NCBI GenBank assembly: GCA_017635095.1
Contig: JAGBMA010000174.1
Coordinates: 1 to 50,673, forward strand
DNA length: 50,673 nt
Reading direction: 5' to 3'
DNA from: Ruminiclostridium sp.
GTDB lineage: Bacteria; Bacillota; Clostridia; Oscillospirales; Ruminococcaceae
Below the pieces are notes generated by a model. That model saw nothing but the letters and a program-made list of their open reading frames with translations, was not told the DNA's origin and searched no databases. Both the position numbers and the translations under genes were made by a program. This document shows positions 30,324 through 39,157 of the stretch, piece by piece (the first letter of the stretch is position 1; the number at the start of each line of letters is the position of its first letter).

Positions 30324-32387
30324 ATGAAAAATGTTGCAGATTACTTCGGAGAAAACGTGTTCAACGAAAACGTCATGAAAGCAAGGCTCCCGAAAGAAAC
30401 TTTCAAGGCAGTTAAGAACACAATGGACAACGGAAAGCGCCTTGATCCGGCAGCGGCAGCAGTCGTCGCAAACGCAATGAAAGAATGGGCGATAGAAAAG
30501 GGTGCGACCCACTACACCCACTGGTTCCAGCCCATGACCGGCATCACCGCCGAGAAGCACGACAGCTTCATCTCCCCCAGCGCAGGCGGCAGCGTGATAA
30601 TGGAGTTCTCCGGCAAGGAGCTGATACAGGGCGAACCGGACGCGTCCTCGTTCCCCTCCGGCGGCTTGCGCGCAACATTCGAGGCTCGCGGCTACACCGC
30701 CTGGGATCCCACTTCCTACGCGTTTATCAAGGACGGAGTGCTCTGCATACCAACGGCGTTCTGCTCCTACGGCGGCGAGGCGCTTGACAAGAAAACTCCG
30801 CTGCTCAGGTCAATGGAGGCTGTCAACAGACAGGCGATGCGCATTCTGAAGCTGTTCGGAAACGAGAATGTCACATCGGTCAAGACTACAGTTGGTCCCG
30901 AACAGGAATACTTCCTTGTTGACAAGGACGACTACGACAGGCGCAAAGACCTTATATATACCGGACGCACGCTGTTCGGCGCAATGCCGCCGAAAGGTCA
31001 GGAACTTGAAGACCACTACTTCGGCGTGATAAAGCCGAGAGTTCAGGCATTCATGAAAGAGCTGAACGAAGAACTCTGGAAACTCGGCATACTCGCAAAG
31101 ACAGAGCACAACGAAGTTGCACCCGCACAGCATGAGCTTGCACCTATATTTGCAACAACCAACATCGCCGCCGACCACAACCAGCTCACAATGGAGATAA
31201 TGCAGAAAGTCGCAAAGAAGCACGGACTTGTATGTCTGCTGCACGAAAAGCCCTTTGACGGTGTGAACGGTTCCGGCAAGCACAACAACTGGTCGATAAG
31301 CACCAACACCGGCGTGAACCTGCTTGAACCCGGAGATACGCCCCACGAAAACGCGCAGTTCCTGCTGTTCCTTTGCGCAGTCATCAAGGCTGTTGACGAC
31401 TATCAGGACTTGCTGAGAATATCAGTTGCAAGCGCCGGCAACGATCACCGTTTAGGTGCAAACGAAGCGCCTCCCGCCGTTATCTCGGTATTCCTCGGTG
31501 AGGAACTCACTGAAATTCTTGAAGCAATCGAAAAGGACGAACCCTACGGCGGCAAGGAGAAAGAGCTGATGAAAGTCGGCGTTCATGTTCTCCCGAAGTT
31601 CCCGAAAGACACCACCGACCGCAACCGCACTTCCCCGTTCGCGTTCACCGGAAACAAGTTTGAGTTCCGTATGCTCGGTTCGGCTGCATCTGTTTCCGGC
31701 TCGAACGTGGTTCTGAACACGGTAGTTGCCGAGGAACTGAAACAGTTCGCGGACGAACTCGAAAACAAGCAGGATTTCAACGCCGCGCTGCACGATCTCA
31801 TACAGCGCACCATAAAGGAGCACAAGCGCATAATCTTCAACGGCAACGGCTACGATGACGCGTGGATAGCGGAAGCGGAAAAACGCGGGCTGTCCAACCT
31901 CAAGACCACTCCCGACGCGCTGTCACACTGGCTCGACGAGAAGAATGTGACGCTGTTCACAACTCACAAAGTCTTCTCGGAAGCAGAAATGAAGTCCCGC
32001 AACGAGATACTTTTTGAAACTTACGAAAAACTCATCAAGATCGAAGCACGGACAATGGTCGATATGGCATATCACGACCTGCTCCCCTGCATCAGCAAGT
32101 ACGTCCGCGATCTCGACCTCAACATCACCTCAGAATACGAGAAGAACATCTCCGCACAACTCTCGGGGCTTATGGACAAAGCGTACAACGCCCTCACGGA
32201 GCTTGAAGCGCAGCTTGAAAAAGCGGTGAATGAGGAAGATGTGATAAAGAGCGCGTTTGTCTGCAAGGACAATGTTATCCCGGCAATGGCGGAACTCCGC
32301 AAGTACATAGACAAGGCGGAGACACTGACGGCGGCGGAATACTGGGCGATACCCACTTACGGCGAACTGCTGTTTGATGTAAGATGA
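30324..32387 (+). CDS. glnN: glutamine synthetase type III
   Basis: 687 residues from the ATG at 30324 (AAAGGAAG 8 bases upstream), the length of the GSIII class rather than the 450 residues of GSI. Class features: [16 protein letters not shown] near the start, [34 protein letters not shown]-type region ([16 protein letters not shown]), [10 protein letters not shown] and KHNNWSIST. It makes glutamine from glutamate, ammonia and ATP in the cytoplasm as a large homo-oligomer. GSIII near gdh/glt and amt genes is typical of Ruminococcus. It is driven by a consensus promoter with a leader hairpin, and its stop overlaps the purF start. Confidence 0.97.
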   Translation: MKNVADYFGENVFNENVMKARLPKETFKAVKNTMDNGKRLDPAAAAVVANAMKEWAIEKGATHYTHWFQPMTGITAEKHDSFISPSAGGSVIMEFSGKELIQGEPDASSFPSGGLRATFEARGYTAWDPTSYAFIKDGVLCIPTAFCSYGGEALDKKTPLLRSMEAVNRQAMRILKLFGNENVTSVKTTVGPEQEYFLVDKDDYDRRKDLIYTGRTLFGAMPPKGQELEDHYFGVIKPRVQAFMKELNEELWKLGILAKTEHNEVAPAQHELAPIFATTNIAADHNQLTMEIMQKVAKKHGLVCLLHEKPFDGVNGSGKHNNWSISTNTGVNLLEPGDTPHENAQFLLFLCAVIKAVDDYQDLLRISVASAGNDHRLGANEAPPAVISVFLGEELTEILEAIEKDEPYGGKEKELMKVGVHVLPKFPKDTTDRNRTSPFAFTGNKFEFRMLGSAASVSGSNVVLNTVVAEELKQFADELENKQDFNAALHDLIQRTIKEHKRIIFNGNGYDDAWIAEAEKRGLSNLKTTPDALSHWLDEKNVTLFTTHKVFSEAEMKSRNEILFETYEKLIKIEARTMVDMAYHDLLPCISKYVRDLDLNITSEYEKNISAQLSGLMDKAYNALTELEAQLEKAVNEEDVIKSAFVCKDNVIPAMAELRKYIDKAETLTAAEYWAIPTYGELLFDVR

Positions 32388-33802
32388 TCGGCTCGATACA
32401 CGAAGAATGCGGTGTCTTTGGAATTTATTCCAAAAACACGGTTGACGCGGCGCACGAGGTATATCTCGGCTTGTACGCCCTCCAGCACAGAGGTCAGGAA
32501 AGCGTTGGCATCTCGGTCTGCGACGACGGCATAATGCGGCACCGCAAAGGCGCGGGGCTTGTGCATGAAGTCTTCGGCGAATCCGACTTGCAGGCGTTAG
32601 GCGCGGGGAATATCGCAGTCGGGCACGTCCGCTACTCGACCACGGGCGGCGGCAGTCCCGAGAACTTCCAACCCCTCGTCGTCCGCCACATCAAGGGCAA
32701 TATGTCCCTCGCTCACAACGGCAATCTCACCAACGCGGAGCAGCTGCGGCGAAAATTCGAGCTGAACGGAGCGATATTCCACGGCACTTCCGACACCGAA
32801 GCGATAGCCTATTCCATAGTCGCGGCGCGGCTGAAATGCGGCTCCACGGAAGAAGCTGTGGAGCTTGCAATGAACGACATCAAGGGCGCGTATTCCTGCG
32901 TGCTTATGACTGCAACAAAACTGATAGCATTCCGCGACCCGAACGGGTTCAGACCGCTTGTTCTCGGCAAGACCGACGGCGGGTATATTGCAGCCTCGGA
33001 ATCCTGCGCTATCGAGAGCGTGGGCGGAACGGTGCTCCGGGACGTGAAGCCGGGAGAAATAGTAGTCATCGGCGCGGACGGTCTGCGCAGTATAGAAACT
33101 CACTGCGGCAATAAGCAAAGTCTCTGCGTGTTTGAGTGTATCTATTTTGCAAGACCCGACTCGGTGATCGAGGGAATGCCGGTTCACGAATGGCGAATGA
33201 ACGCGGGAAAGGCGCTTGCAAGGTCAGCACCTGCGGACGCGGATATCGTGATAGGAGTCCCGGATTCCGGCATAGACGCGGCACTCGGTTACTCAGCCGA
33301 AAGCGGCATACCCTACGCCACAGGCTTCGTCAAAAACCGCTACATCGGGCGCAGCTTCATACAGCCGAAACAGTCCGAACGCCGCGACGCGGTGCGCATA
33401 AAGCTGAACGCGGTGGCAAGCGCGGTAGCCGGAAAGCGCGTGGTAATGGTAGATGATTCGATAGTGCGCGGAACGACGAGCGCCCGGATAGTGGGACTGC
33501 TCAGAAGCGCGGGGGCAAAGGAAGTCCATGTGCGCATCTCCTCGCCGCCGTTCCGGTTCCCGTGTTACTTCGGGACGGACATCGACTCACAGGAAAACCT
33601 GATCGCGTGCAGATTCACGGACACTGCCGGAATTGCAAAAGCGATAGGCGCGGACAGTCTCGCATATCTCAGCGTAGAGGACGCGAAAGCGCTGACGAGC
33701 TGTGATATATGCGACGGCTGTTTCACCGGAGATTATCCGGCAGATGTGAGCGGCTGCGGCGAAAAGAACAAATTTGAAGAGAAGATACATAAATCAAACT
33801 GA
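32384..33802 (+). CDS. purF: amidophosphoribosyltransferase
   Basis: 472 residues. First enzyme of purine synthesis: PRPP plus glutamine to phosphoribosylamine. Class II amidotransferase with an 8-residue propeptide before Cys9 (EECGVFGIY), LQHRGQES, and [11 protein letters not shown]. The phosphoribosyltransferase half has the PRPP loop [14 protein letters not shown]. Cysteines in FPCYFGTDI and CDICDGC near the end suit the Fe-S cluster of the Bacillus-type enzyme. The ATG overlaps the glnN stop (ATGA), so purF is translated from the glutamine synthetase message rather than from a pur operon. Confidence 0.95.
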   Translation: MIGSIHEECGVFGIYSKNTVDAAHEVYLGLYALQHRGQESVGISVCDDGIMRHRKGAGLVHEVFGESDLQALGAGNIAVGHVRYSTTGGGSPENFQPLVVRHIKGNMSLAHNGNLTNAEQLRRKFELNGAIFHGTSDTEAIAYSIVAARLKCGSTEEAVELAMNDIKGAYSCVLMTATKLIAFRDPNGFRPLVLGKTDGGYIAASESCAIESVGGTVLRDVKPGEIVVIGADGLRSIETHCGNKQSLCVFECIYFARPDSVIEGMPVHEWRMNAGKALARSAPADADIVIGVPDSGIDAALGYSAESGIPYATGFVKNRYIGRSFIQPKQSERRDAVRIKLNAVASAVAGKRVVMVDDSIVRGTTSARIVGLLRSAGAKEVHVRISSPPFRFPCYFGTDIDSQENLIACRFTDTAGIAKAIGADSLAYLSVEDAKALTSCDICDGCFTGDYPADVSGCGEKNKFEEKIHKSN

Positions 33803-33823
33803 AATAAATGTGTAGAAACAAGC

Positions 33824-33866
33824 AATGGGGCTTGACGGAGGATAACTCTGTCTTGCCCCATTTGCA
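33824..33866 (+). terminator. long hairpin between purF and amt
   Basis: AATGGGGC (33824-33831) pairs with GCCCCATT (33855-33862); after a TT/TT mismatch, GACGGAG (33834-33840) pairs with CTCTGTC (33846-33852) over a 5-base loop. Only a short T run follows. It may partly terminate after purF or act as a leader control for amt, whose ATG is 20 bases on. Confidence 0.55.
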
Positions 33867-33886
33867 TAAAGAAAGGAATTGATCTT

Positions 33887-35638
33887 ATGGATGCCAACAA
33901 CATCATGCAAGCAGTAGATACCGAAATTTTCGGCATCTGGTACCTCATCGGAGCCGCGCTTGTATTCTTCATGCAGGCGGGCTTCGCAATGGTCGAGACC
34001 GGCTTTACCCGTGCGAAAAACGCGGGCAACATCATAATGAAGAACCTCATGGACTTCTGTATCGGCACCGTCGTGTTCGCACTTCTCGGCTTCGGTCTGA
34101 TGATGGGTGAGGACGTTCTCGGCGGGTTCTGCGGAATGCCCACACTCGGCGTATTCACCGATTACGCGCATTTTGGCTGGTCGCCCTTCGTGTTCAATCT
34201 CGTGTTCTGCGCGACTGCGGCAACTATCGTTTCCGGCGCAATGGCAGAGCGCACGAAGTTTCTCTCCTACTGCATCTATTCGGGCGTTATCAGCCTTGTG
34301 ATATACCCGATAGAAGCGCACTGGGTATGGGGCGGCGGCTGGCTCGTTCAGCTCGGTTTCCACGACTTCGCTGGCTCTTGTGCAATTCACATGGTCGGCG
34401 GTGTCTGTGCGATAATCGGCGCGGCTATGGTGGGACCCCGTATCGGCAAGTTCGACAAGGACAAAAAGCCGAAAGCTATCCCCGGTCACTCTCTCACTCT
34501 CGGCGCGCTTGGCTGTTTCATTCTCTGGTTCGGCTGGTACGGCTTCAACGGTGCGGCTGCAACTTCCGGCGGTCAGCTCGGCTCGATCTTCGTGACAACA
34601 ACTATCGCTCCCGCTGTGGCAACCGTCGTATGTATGATCTTCACATGGCTCAGATACGGCAAGCCCGATGTATCCATGTGCCTGAACGCGTCGCTTGCGG
34701 GACTTGTGGGAGTTACGGCGGGCTGTGATGTTGTAGATGCGCTCGGCTCCGCGATAATCGGTATCGTGTCCGGACTTCTCGTTATCTTCGGCGTTTGGTT
34801 CCTCGATAATGTTCTCAAAATAGACGACCCTGTGGGCGCTGTTGCCGTTCACTTCTGCAACGGCGTGTGGGGTACTCTCGCGGTCGGCTTGCTCGCAAAT
34901 CCGGAAGTTCCCGGCTACGCTCTTGCAAACGCAAACGGCGATACACTCGCGGGTCTGTTCTACGGCGGCGGATTTGAGCTGTTAGGTTTACAGGCTCTCG
35001 GATTTGTGACGGTCGCAGCCTGGACGGCAGCCTGCATCACCGTGACATTCCTCATCATCAAGAAAACTATCGGTCTGCGTGTCAACCGCCACGAGGAGGT
35101 TGTGGGACTTGACGCGACCGAACACGGCTTGCAGTCCTCTTATGCGGACTTTATCCCGTCAATGCACATCGAGACTACCGCTTCCGGCAAGGAAAAGGAA
35201 GTCGCAAACGTTATCCCGGTTGTTTCCGAGGACAAGGCTGTTCCCGTTGCTCACCGTAAAGCTGAGAACACAGCGTCCGACGTGAAGATGACAAAGGTTG
35301 ACATAATCACATCTATGGAGAAGTTCGACCAGCTCAAATCCGCGCTCTACGCTATCGGCATCACGGGTATGACCGTAACGAACACAATGGGCTGCGGAAT
35401 GATGAAAGGCAAGACTGAATACTACCGCGGAATTCCCGTAACGCCGCAGTTACTGCCCAAAGTTAAGGTCGAAGTCGTTGTGTGCAAGGTGCCTGTGGTC
35501 GATGTTGTGAGTGCCGCTAAGAACGCGCTCTACACCGTAAATGTCGGCGACGGCAAGATCTTCGTTTACGACGTTGAGGACGTTATGAAGATACGTACCG
35601 GCGAGTCGGGATATGACGCATTGCAGGACAATGCATAA
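33887..35638 (+). CDS. amt: ammonium transporter fused to a PII signalling domain
   Basis: 583 residues. Residues 1-405 are an Amt channel of about 11 membrane helices (MVETGFTRAKNAGNIIMKNL, FNGAAATSGGQ, HFCNGVWGTLAVGL). After a linker, residues about 467-583 form a complete GlnK/PII domain with T-loop GCGMMKGKTEYYRGIP, including the Tyr at the uridylylation position, and the C-terminal VGDGKIFVYDVEDV. In most bacteria GlnK is a separate gene that blocks the Amt pore; here the block would act in cis. AAAGGAA lies 8 bases before the ATG. Confidence 0.96.
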   Translation: MDANNIMQAVDTEIFGIWYLIGAALVFFMQAGFAMVETGFTRAKNAGNIIMKNLMDFCIGTVVFALLGFGLMMGEDVLGGFCGMPTLGVFTDYAHFGWSPFVFNLVFCATAATIVSGAMAERTKFLSYCIYSGVISLVIYPIEAHWVWGGGWLVQLGFHDFAGSCAIHMVGGVCAIIGAAMVGPRIGKFDKDKKPKAIPGHSLTLGALGCFILWFGWYGFNGAAATSGGQLGSIFVTTTIAPAVATVVCMIFTWLRYGKPDVSMCLNASLAGLVGVTAGCDVVDALGSAIIGIVSGLLVIFGVWFLDNVLKIDDPVGAVAVHFCNGVWGTLAVGLLANPEVPGYALANANGDTLAGLFYGGGFELLGLQALGFVTVAAWTAACITVTFLIIKKTIGLRVNRHEEVVGLDATEHGLQSSYADFIPSMHIETTASGKEKEVANVIPVVSEDKAVPVAHRKAENTASDVKMTKVDIITSMEKFDQLKSALYAIGITGMTVTNTMGCGMMKGKTEYYRGIPVTPQLLPKVKVEVVVCKVPVVDVVSAAKNALYTVNVGDGKIFVYDVEDVMKIRTGESGYDALQDNA

Positions 35639-35673
35639 AAAGTAAACACTCCTCTGAATATTGGCTGAAAAGA

Positions 35674-35713
35674 CAGGAGCGCTGCTCATTCCGGGCGGCG
35701 CTCCTGCCTTTTT
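35674..35713 (+). terminator. intrinsic terminator after amt
   Basis: CAGGAGCGC (35674-35682) pairs with GCGCTCCTG (35698-35706), followed by CC and five T. It closes the glnN-purF-amt group. Confidence 0.9.
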
Positions 35714-35849
35714 ACGGAGATATGGCGCATCTGACTGTAATAAGGTCTCCCGCCCCAAAAAAATTTTTAGGTACATACAGTTAAAGACAATTGTGCAGAA
35801 ATAACAATATCGGCAAATCAGCTAATATGCATCAAGGAGGAACACAACC

Positions 35850-36044
35850 ATGTCAAAGCGCACGCGATGCGCGCATAAAAGAAACCTTCAAAACGAGCTT
35901 TTTTTGCACTATGACAGCACTTCACGGATCGCCGATGCAGATGTACCGCGCCTGTGTCCGCCGTTCCGGTCTATTATCCGGGCGTTCGGTTCCCGCCCAG
36001 TAGTTTTCTGTATATTTCATAGTCAACATCTCCGAACACATTGA
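35850..36044 (+). CDS. possible 64-residue small protein
   Basis: ATG preceded by AAGGAGG at 9 bases, a better ribosome site than many real genes here. The product starts MSKRTRCAHKRNLQNELFLH and is basic, with no recognised domain or membrane helix. Its last 71 bases run antisense to the end of the macrodomain gene, which argues against the full length. It may be a gene remnant or a short peptide. The 35714-35849 stretch before it shows no clear promoter. Confidence 0.25.
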   Translation: MSKRTRCAHKRNLQNELFLHYDSTSRIADADVPRLCPPFRSIIRAFGSRPVVFCIFHSQHLRTH

Positions 36045-36750
36045 ATATCACTTGTATATCATGTGTCATGCGGAACTCCCTGACGGTGCGCACGGCGATC
36101 TGCGCCGCATTTTCCTGTGGAAATCCGAATACGCCGGTCGAGATACAGCAGAAAGCTATGCTCGCGATCCCGTTCTGTACCGCAAGCTCAAGACAGCTTT
36201 TGTATGAGCTTTCAAGCAGCCGGCAGTGCTCGTCGGTGAGACTTCCCCGCACTATCGGTCCGACGGTGTGTATCACATAGCCGCAGGGCAGGTCGTATGC
36301 CGGGGTGATCTTCGCCTTTCCCGTGGGTTCTTCATGCCCCTGCTCCTCCATTATCTCCGCGCACCTGTACCGCAGCCGCACTCCCGCAAAGGTGTGTATG
36401 CAGTTGTCGATACAGCTGTGGCAGGGCTGCCAGCACCCGGTCATTCCCGAATTTGCGGCGTTTACTATCGCACCGCATCTGAGCGTGGTGATATCGCCTT
36501 TCCAGAGGTAAATGCCGTTCTCTATGGGCGTTAAGTCCGCGATATCCGTGATGCCCTTTTCCCGGGTAAGCGCCGTGAGATATTCGTCCTCGGCCTGCAG
36601 ATAATCCTCGTCCGCCTTGACAGCAGGGCGGATATTCACAAGGCTTCTGTAAAGGCGGAATTTATCCGCACCATTGTTTGGTATCTCAATTCCGTCAACA
36701 TCATTTCTCTCGGATAGCAGATAGTCTATCAGAAAGTCGAGCTTCTCCAT
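35974..36750 (-). CDS. zinc-type macrodomain protein-ADP-ribose hydrolase
   Basis: 258 residues. An N-terminal helical extension (1-80) precedes a macrodomain (about 80-250). Ligand motifs are AIVNAANSGMTGCWQPCHSC followed by IDNCIH, TVGPIV, and CISTGVFGFP. The G-C-x-x-P-C-H-x-C signature is that of zinc-containing macrodomains, which remove ADP-ribose from proteins. In staphylococci and streptococci that class sits beside a sirtuin (SirTM) and a lipoylated GcvH-like protein; neither is present here. AAGGAG lies 8 bases before the ATG. Cytoplasmic. Confidence 0.92.
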   Translation of the reverse strand: MEKLDFLIDYLLSERNDVDGIEIPNNGADKFRLYRSLVNIRPAVKADEDYLQAEDEYLTALTREKGITDIADLTPIENGIYLWKGDITTLRCGAIVNAANSGMTGCWQPCHSCIDNCIHTFAGVRLRYRCAEIMEEQGHEEPTGKAKITPAYDLPCGYVIHTVGPIVRGSLTDEHCRLLESSYKSCLELAVQNGIASIAFCCISTGVFGFPQENAAQIAVRTVREFRMTHDIQVIFNVFGDVDYEIYRKLLGGNRTPG

Positions 36751-36811
36751 ACGATCATCTCCTTATGACTTCACCCACAGGACAGACCACCGCCGACATA
36801 TTGTCCTATGG

Positions 36812-36849
36812 AAAGAGTGTGCCGGTTTTTTTCGGCACACTCTCTTTTT
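36812..36849. terminator. intrinsic terminator between the Rrf2 and macrodomain genes
   Basis: AAAGAGTGTGCCG (36812-36824) pairs with CGGCACACTCT (36833-36843); T runs follow on the plus strand and, more weakly, on the minus strand. It probably ends the leftward ywnBA-like transcript. Confidence 0.75.
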
Positions 36850-37285
36850 ATTCCTCTTCTATGATCTTTCGCGTGTCCGCGACGACTTGTGCAAGCGTAG
36901 TGCTTTTAAGCTCGTTTTCAAGAGCCTCCTGAGCCGCTTCAAGTCTGCCGTCCATAGCCTTGTGGATATTGCGTCCCACGGGACATTCGACATTGGGATT
37001 TTCGTGGAAGTGGAACAGTCCCTCGTCATCTACGCAGTCAACCGCCTTGTAAATATCGTACAGCGTTATTTCGTCAAGTGCTTTTGCAAGGTGTGCGCCG
37101 CCGCTGCCCTGACGAGTTTCGACTATCCCTGCCGTGCGAAGCTGTCCGAGGACGTTACGGACGATCACAGCATTTACCCCCGTACTGCCCGAAAGGACAT
37201 CACTTGTCACTCTCATCTGACCGTCAAAAATGTCAATACAGGTGAGGATATGCACCGCTGCTGTGAATTTACTTGTGATCTGCAT
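36848..37285 (-). CDS. Rrf2 family transcriptional regulator (YwnA-like)
   Basis: 145 residues. N-terminal winged helix (AAVHILTCIDIF, VIVRNVLGQLRTAGIVETRQGSGG) and dimerisation helix. It has a single cysteine, in VECPVGRNIH, so it lacks the three-Cys Fe-S ligand set of IscR/NsrR and resembles YwnA or CymR-like members. It lies 15 bases after a YwnB-like oxidoreductase gene, matching the ywnB-ywnA pairing in Bacillus. It probably represses this operon through the AAAGTTGT motifs at 37972-38055. Confidence 0.88.
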   Translation of the reverse strand: MQITSKFTAAVHILTCIDIFDGQMRVTSDVLSGSTGVNAVIVRNVLGQLRTAGIVETRQGSGGAHLAKALDEITLYDIYKAVDCVDDEGLFHFHENPNVECPVGRNIHKAMDGRLEAAQEALENELKSTTLAQVVADTRKIIEEE

Positions 37286-37300
37286 AGACTATCATCTCTC

Positions 37301-37930
37301 TTATTCCTTTACAACGCCGATGCGCTGTTTGATATGACCGCCGTTAATAACCTCGTCGATCATTGCAATCGCATAGTCTGCATAGCTGATAACGCTCTCA
37401 CCGCTGCTGCTGAGGATAAGCTCCTCACCGCCGAGAAGATACTTGCCTGTACGCTCGCCCTCCGCCTGAAAATCTCCTGCGGGGCTGATGTATGTCCACT
37501 TCACGTCATTTCTCTGACGGAGTTCACCCAGCGCCTTTGCCATAGCAGAAGCCAGCGGCTTGAAAACTTCCGGGAAATCAGCACCGTCAGAAACGCAGGC
37601 AGTATGCTCTGCGTTCACATACAGGCTGCCTGCACCGCCGACAACGAGAAGTCTTGTGTCAGTTCCCGAAAGAATATCGCACAGGTGAGCAAGTGAAGTG
37701 GAGTGCTGCGGAAGTGTCTCGGGTGTCCATGCACCGAAAGCGTCTACAACAGCATCAAAGCCCGTGAGGTCTGCTGCGGTCAGGTCGAACAGGTCTTTCA
37801 CGATAACGTTCTGAGCAGCGGACTTGTTCTCTCCCTTGACAACTGCGGTAACGTCTAACCCTCTGTTTACAGCCTCTTTGACGATGAGCTGACCTGCCTT
37901 GCCGTTTGCGCAAACTACTGCGATTTTCAT
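37301..37930 (-). CDS. NAD(P)-binding atypical short-chain oxidoreductase (YwnB-like)
   Basis: 209 residues from the ATG at 37930 (GGAGG 8 bases upstream). A Rossmann start IAVVCANGKAGQLIVKEA carries the atypical-SDR nucleotide motif, with VDAFGAW and LLVVGGAGSLY later. It resembles NmrA/YwnB proteins, reductases or redox sensors of unknown substrate. First gene of a two-gene operon with the Rrf2 regulator, which points to a response to electrophiles or redox stress (inference). Confidence 0.87.
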   Translation of the reverse strand: MKIAVVCANGKAGQLIVKEAVNRGLDVTAVVKGENKSAAQNVIVKDLFDLTAADLTGFDAVVDAFGAWTPETLPQHSTSLAHLCDILSGTDTRLLVVGGAGSLYVNAEHTACVSDGADFPEVFKPLASAMAKALGELRQRNDVKWTYISPAGDFQAEGERTGKYLLGGEELILSSSGESVISYADYAIAMIDEVINGGHIKQRIGVVKE

Positions 37931-37971
37931 AATAAGTACCTCCTGATTATAACATGATTTAAACGATTTGT

Positions 37972-38055
37972 AAAGTTGTAACTTCGCTTGTTTCAACTTT
38001 CTGAACTCAGTATATCACACAGCGCGTAAGTTGTCAATATATCAATTACAACTTT
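37972..38055 (-). promoter_or_regulatory. promoter and repeated operator of the ywnBA-like operon
   Basis: Minus strand TTGACA (38037-38032), 17-base spacer, TATACT (38014-38009). The motif AAAGTTGT or its complement occurs at 37972-37979, 37994-38000 and 38048-38055, with a related GTAAGTTGTCA over the -35, so copies flank the promoter on both sides. These are likely Rrf2 sites. Confidence 0.65.
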
Positions 38056-38142
38056 GGAGAATTGCATAAAAATCAATGGCGATCATGCGCATAATAACCA
38101 AATACGCAGTGCGCTATCGGCGGTGAAACTGCATTTTCAGGT

Positions 38143-38171
38143 TGACATATCGGCGAAAATATGGTAATATA
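38143..38171 (+). promoter_or_regulatory. promoter of the LCM-like methyltransferase
   Basis: TTGACA (38143-38148), 17-base spacer, TAATAT (38166-38171) with an extended TGG. Confidence 0.75.
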
Positions 38172-38214
38172 ATATAGTTATCATCTGCTAACCAACAGGA
38201 CGGAGGTCAACGAA

Positions 38215-39033
38215 ATGGAAAAGATAAAAATACAAAAAAACACGGTCATGGAAACGCTGGTGCTGCCTCTTTACGGGCGGGCATACTGCTCAAAGAACTA
38301 TCCCGACACTTTCCCGGACAAAGAAGCCGAAGCCCTTATAGACAGGATAGATTACGACTTTGAGCACCTTGACACCAATAAGCTCACGACCGTTGTGTGG
38401 GCAGTCCGCAAGCGCTTTCTGTGCGACCGGGCAAAGGCGTATCTCGCAAAAAAGCCGAATGCGACTATAGTAAATCTCGGCTGCGGCGCAGATGACAGCT
38501 TCCCCGACGTCGATAACGGAAAATGCAGGTGGATAAACCTTGATCTCCCCGATATAATAGAAGCGCGCAAAAGCTTGTTCACGCTCCGCGAGCGGGAAAA
38601 GAACGCCCCGTACAGCGCATTCGACACAAGCTGGTTCGGCGAGGTGGAGACTAAACCCGAAGACGGGCTTTTTGTGATAAGCGGCGGCGTGCTGATGTAC
38701 TTCGACGATGAGACGGTAAAGGGTCTGTTCACCGCGCTTGCAGAAAGATTTCCGGGCGGCGGGATATGCTTCGACGCCGAAAATCAGGCAGGGACGGACA
38801 AATCCAACAAAGTCCTCGAAAAGAGCGGAAATACGAACAAGTGCCTGCTGGTCGTAGATGACGCGGAAAAGAAATTCAGACCGTGGTCGGAAAATTTCGG
38901 CACGATAACGACCTTTGACAAACTTCCCGAATATGTGAGGAAGGCAAGATCCGTCCCGTTCACCACAAGAAAAATTGTCGGTATGGGCATGAAAATGGGC
39001 TACGTCAAAATGGTAGAGATCGGATTTAATTAA
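38215..39033 (+). CDS. SAM-dependent methyltransferase of the leucine carboxyl methyltransferase type
   Basis: 272 residues. The SAM site reads ATIVNLGCGADDSF, preceded by the class mark VVWAVRKRFLCDRA, then INLDLPDIIEARK and VISGGVLMYFDDE. These belong to the LCM/TcmP-like O-methyltransferases, many of which act on polyketides or unknown small molecules. GGAGG lies 8 bases before the ATG. It has its own promoter and terminator and faces a six-gene operon that also ends in a methyltransferase. Confidence 0.9.
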   Translation: MEKIKIQKNTVMETLVLPLYGRAYCSKNYPDTFPDKEAEALIDRIDYDFEHLDTNKLTTVVWAVRKRFLCDRAKAYLAKKPNATIVNLGCGADDSFPDVDNGKCRWINLDLPDIIEARKSLFTLREREKNAPYSAFDTSWFGEVETKPEDGLFVISGGVLMYFDDETVKGLFTALAERFPGGGICFDAENQAGTDKSNKVLEKSGNTNKCLLVVDDAEKKFRPWSENFGTITTFDKLPEYVRKARSVPFTTRKIVGMGMKMGYVKMVEIGFN

Positions 39034-39121
39034 AGTATGATGTCTGCTTCCCTCGACACCGGAAAGAGAAAATGCAGGCGGGTGCTCCCCCTGCCTGCAC
39101 TGTACGGTATATATGCTTCGG

Positions 39122-39157
39122 ATACTTGTTTACTGCGCGGTAAACAAGTATTTTCAT
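39122..39157 (+). terminator. intrinsic terminator after the LCM-like methyltransferase
   Basis: ATACTTGTTTAC (39122-39133) pairs perfectly with GTAAACAAGTAT (39140-39151), followed by TTTC and TTTT. The stem also lies just past the converging operon. Confidence 0.85.

Noticed and set aside
30247-30324. ANTAR-controlled antiterminator or glutamine riboswitch in the glnN leader
   Set aside because: The leader before the terminator is only about 15 bases, too short for tandem ANTAR hairpins, and no glutamine aptamer core is seen.
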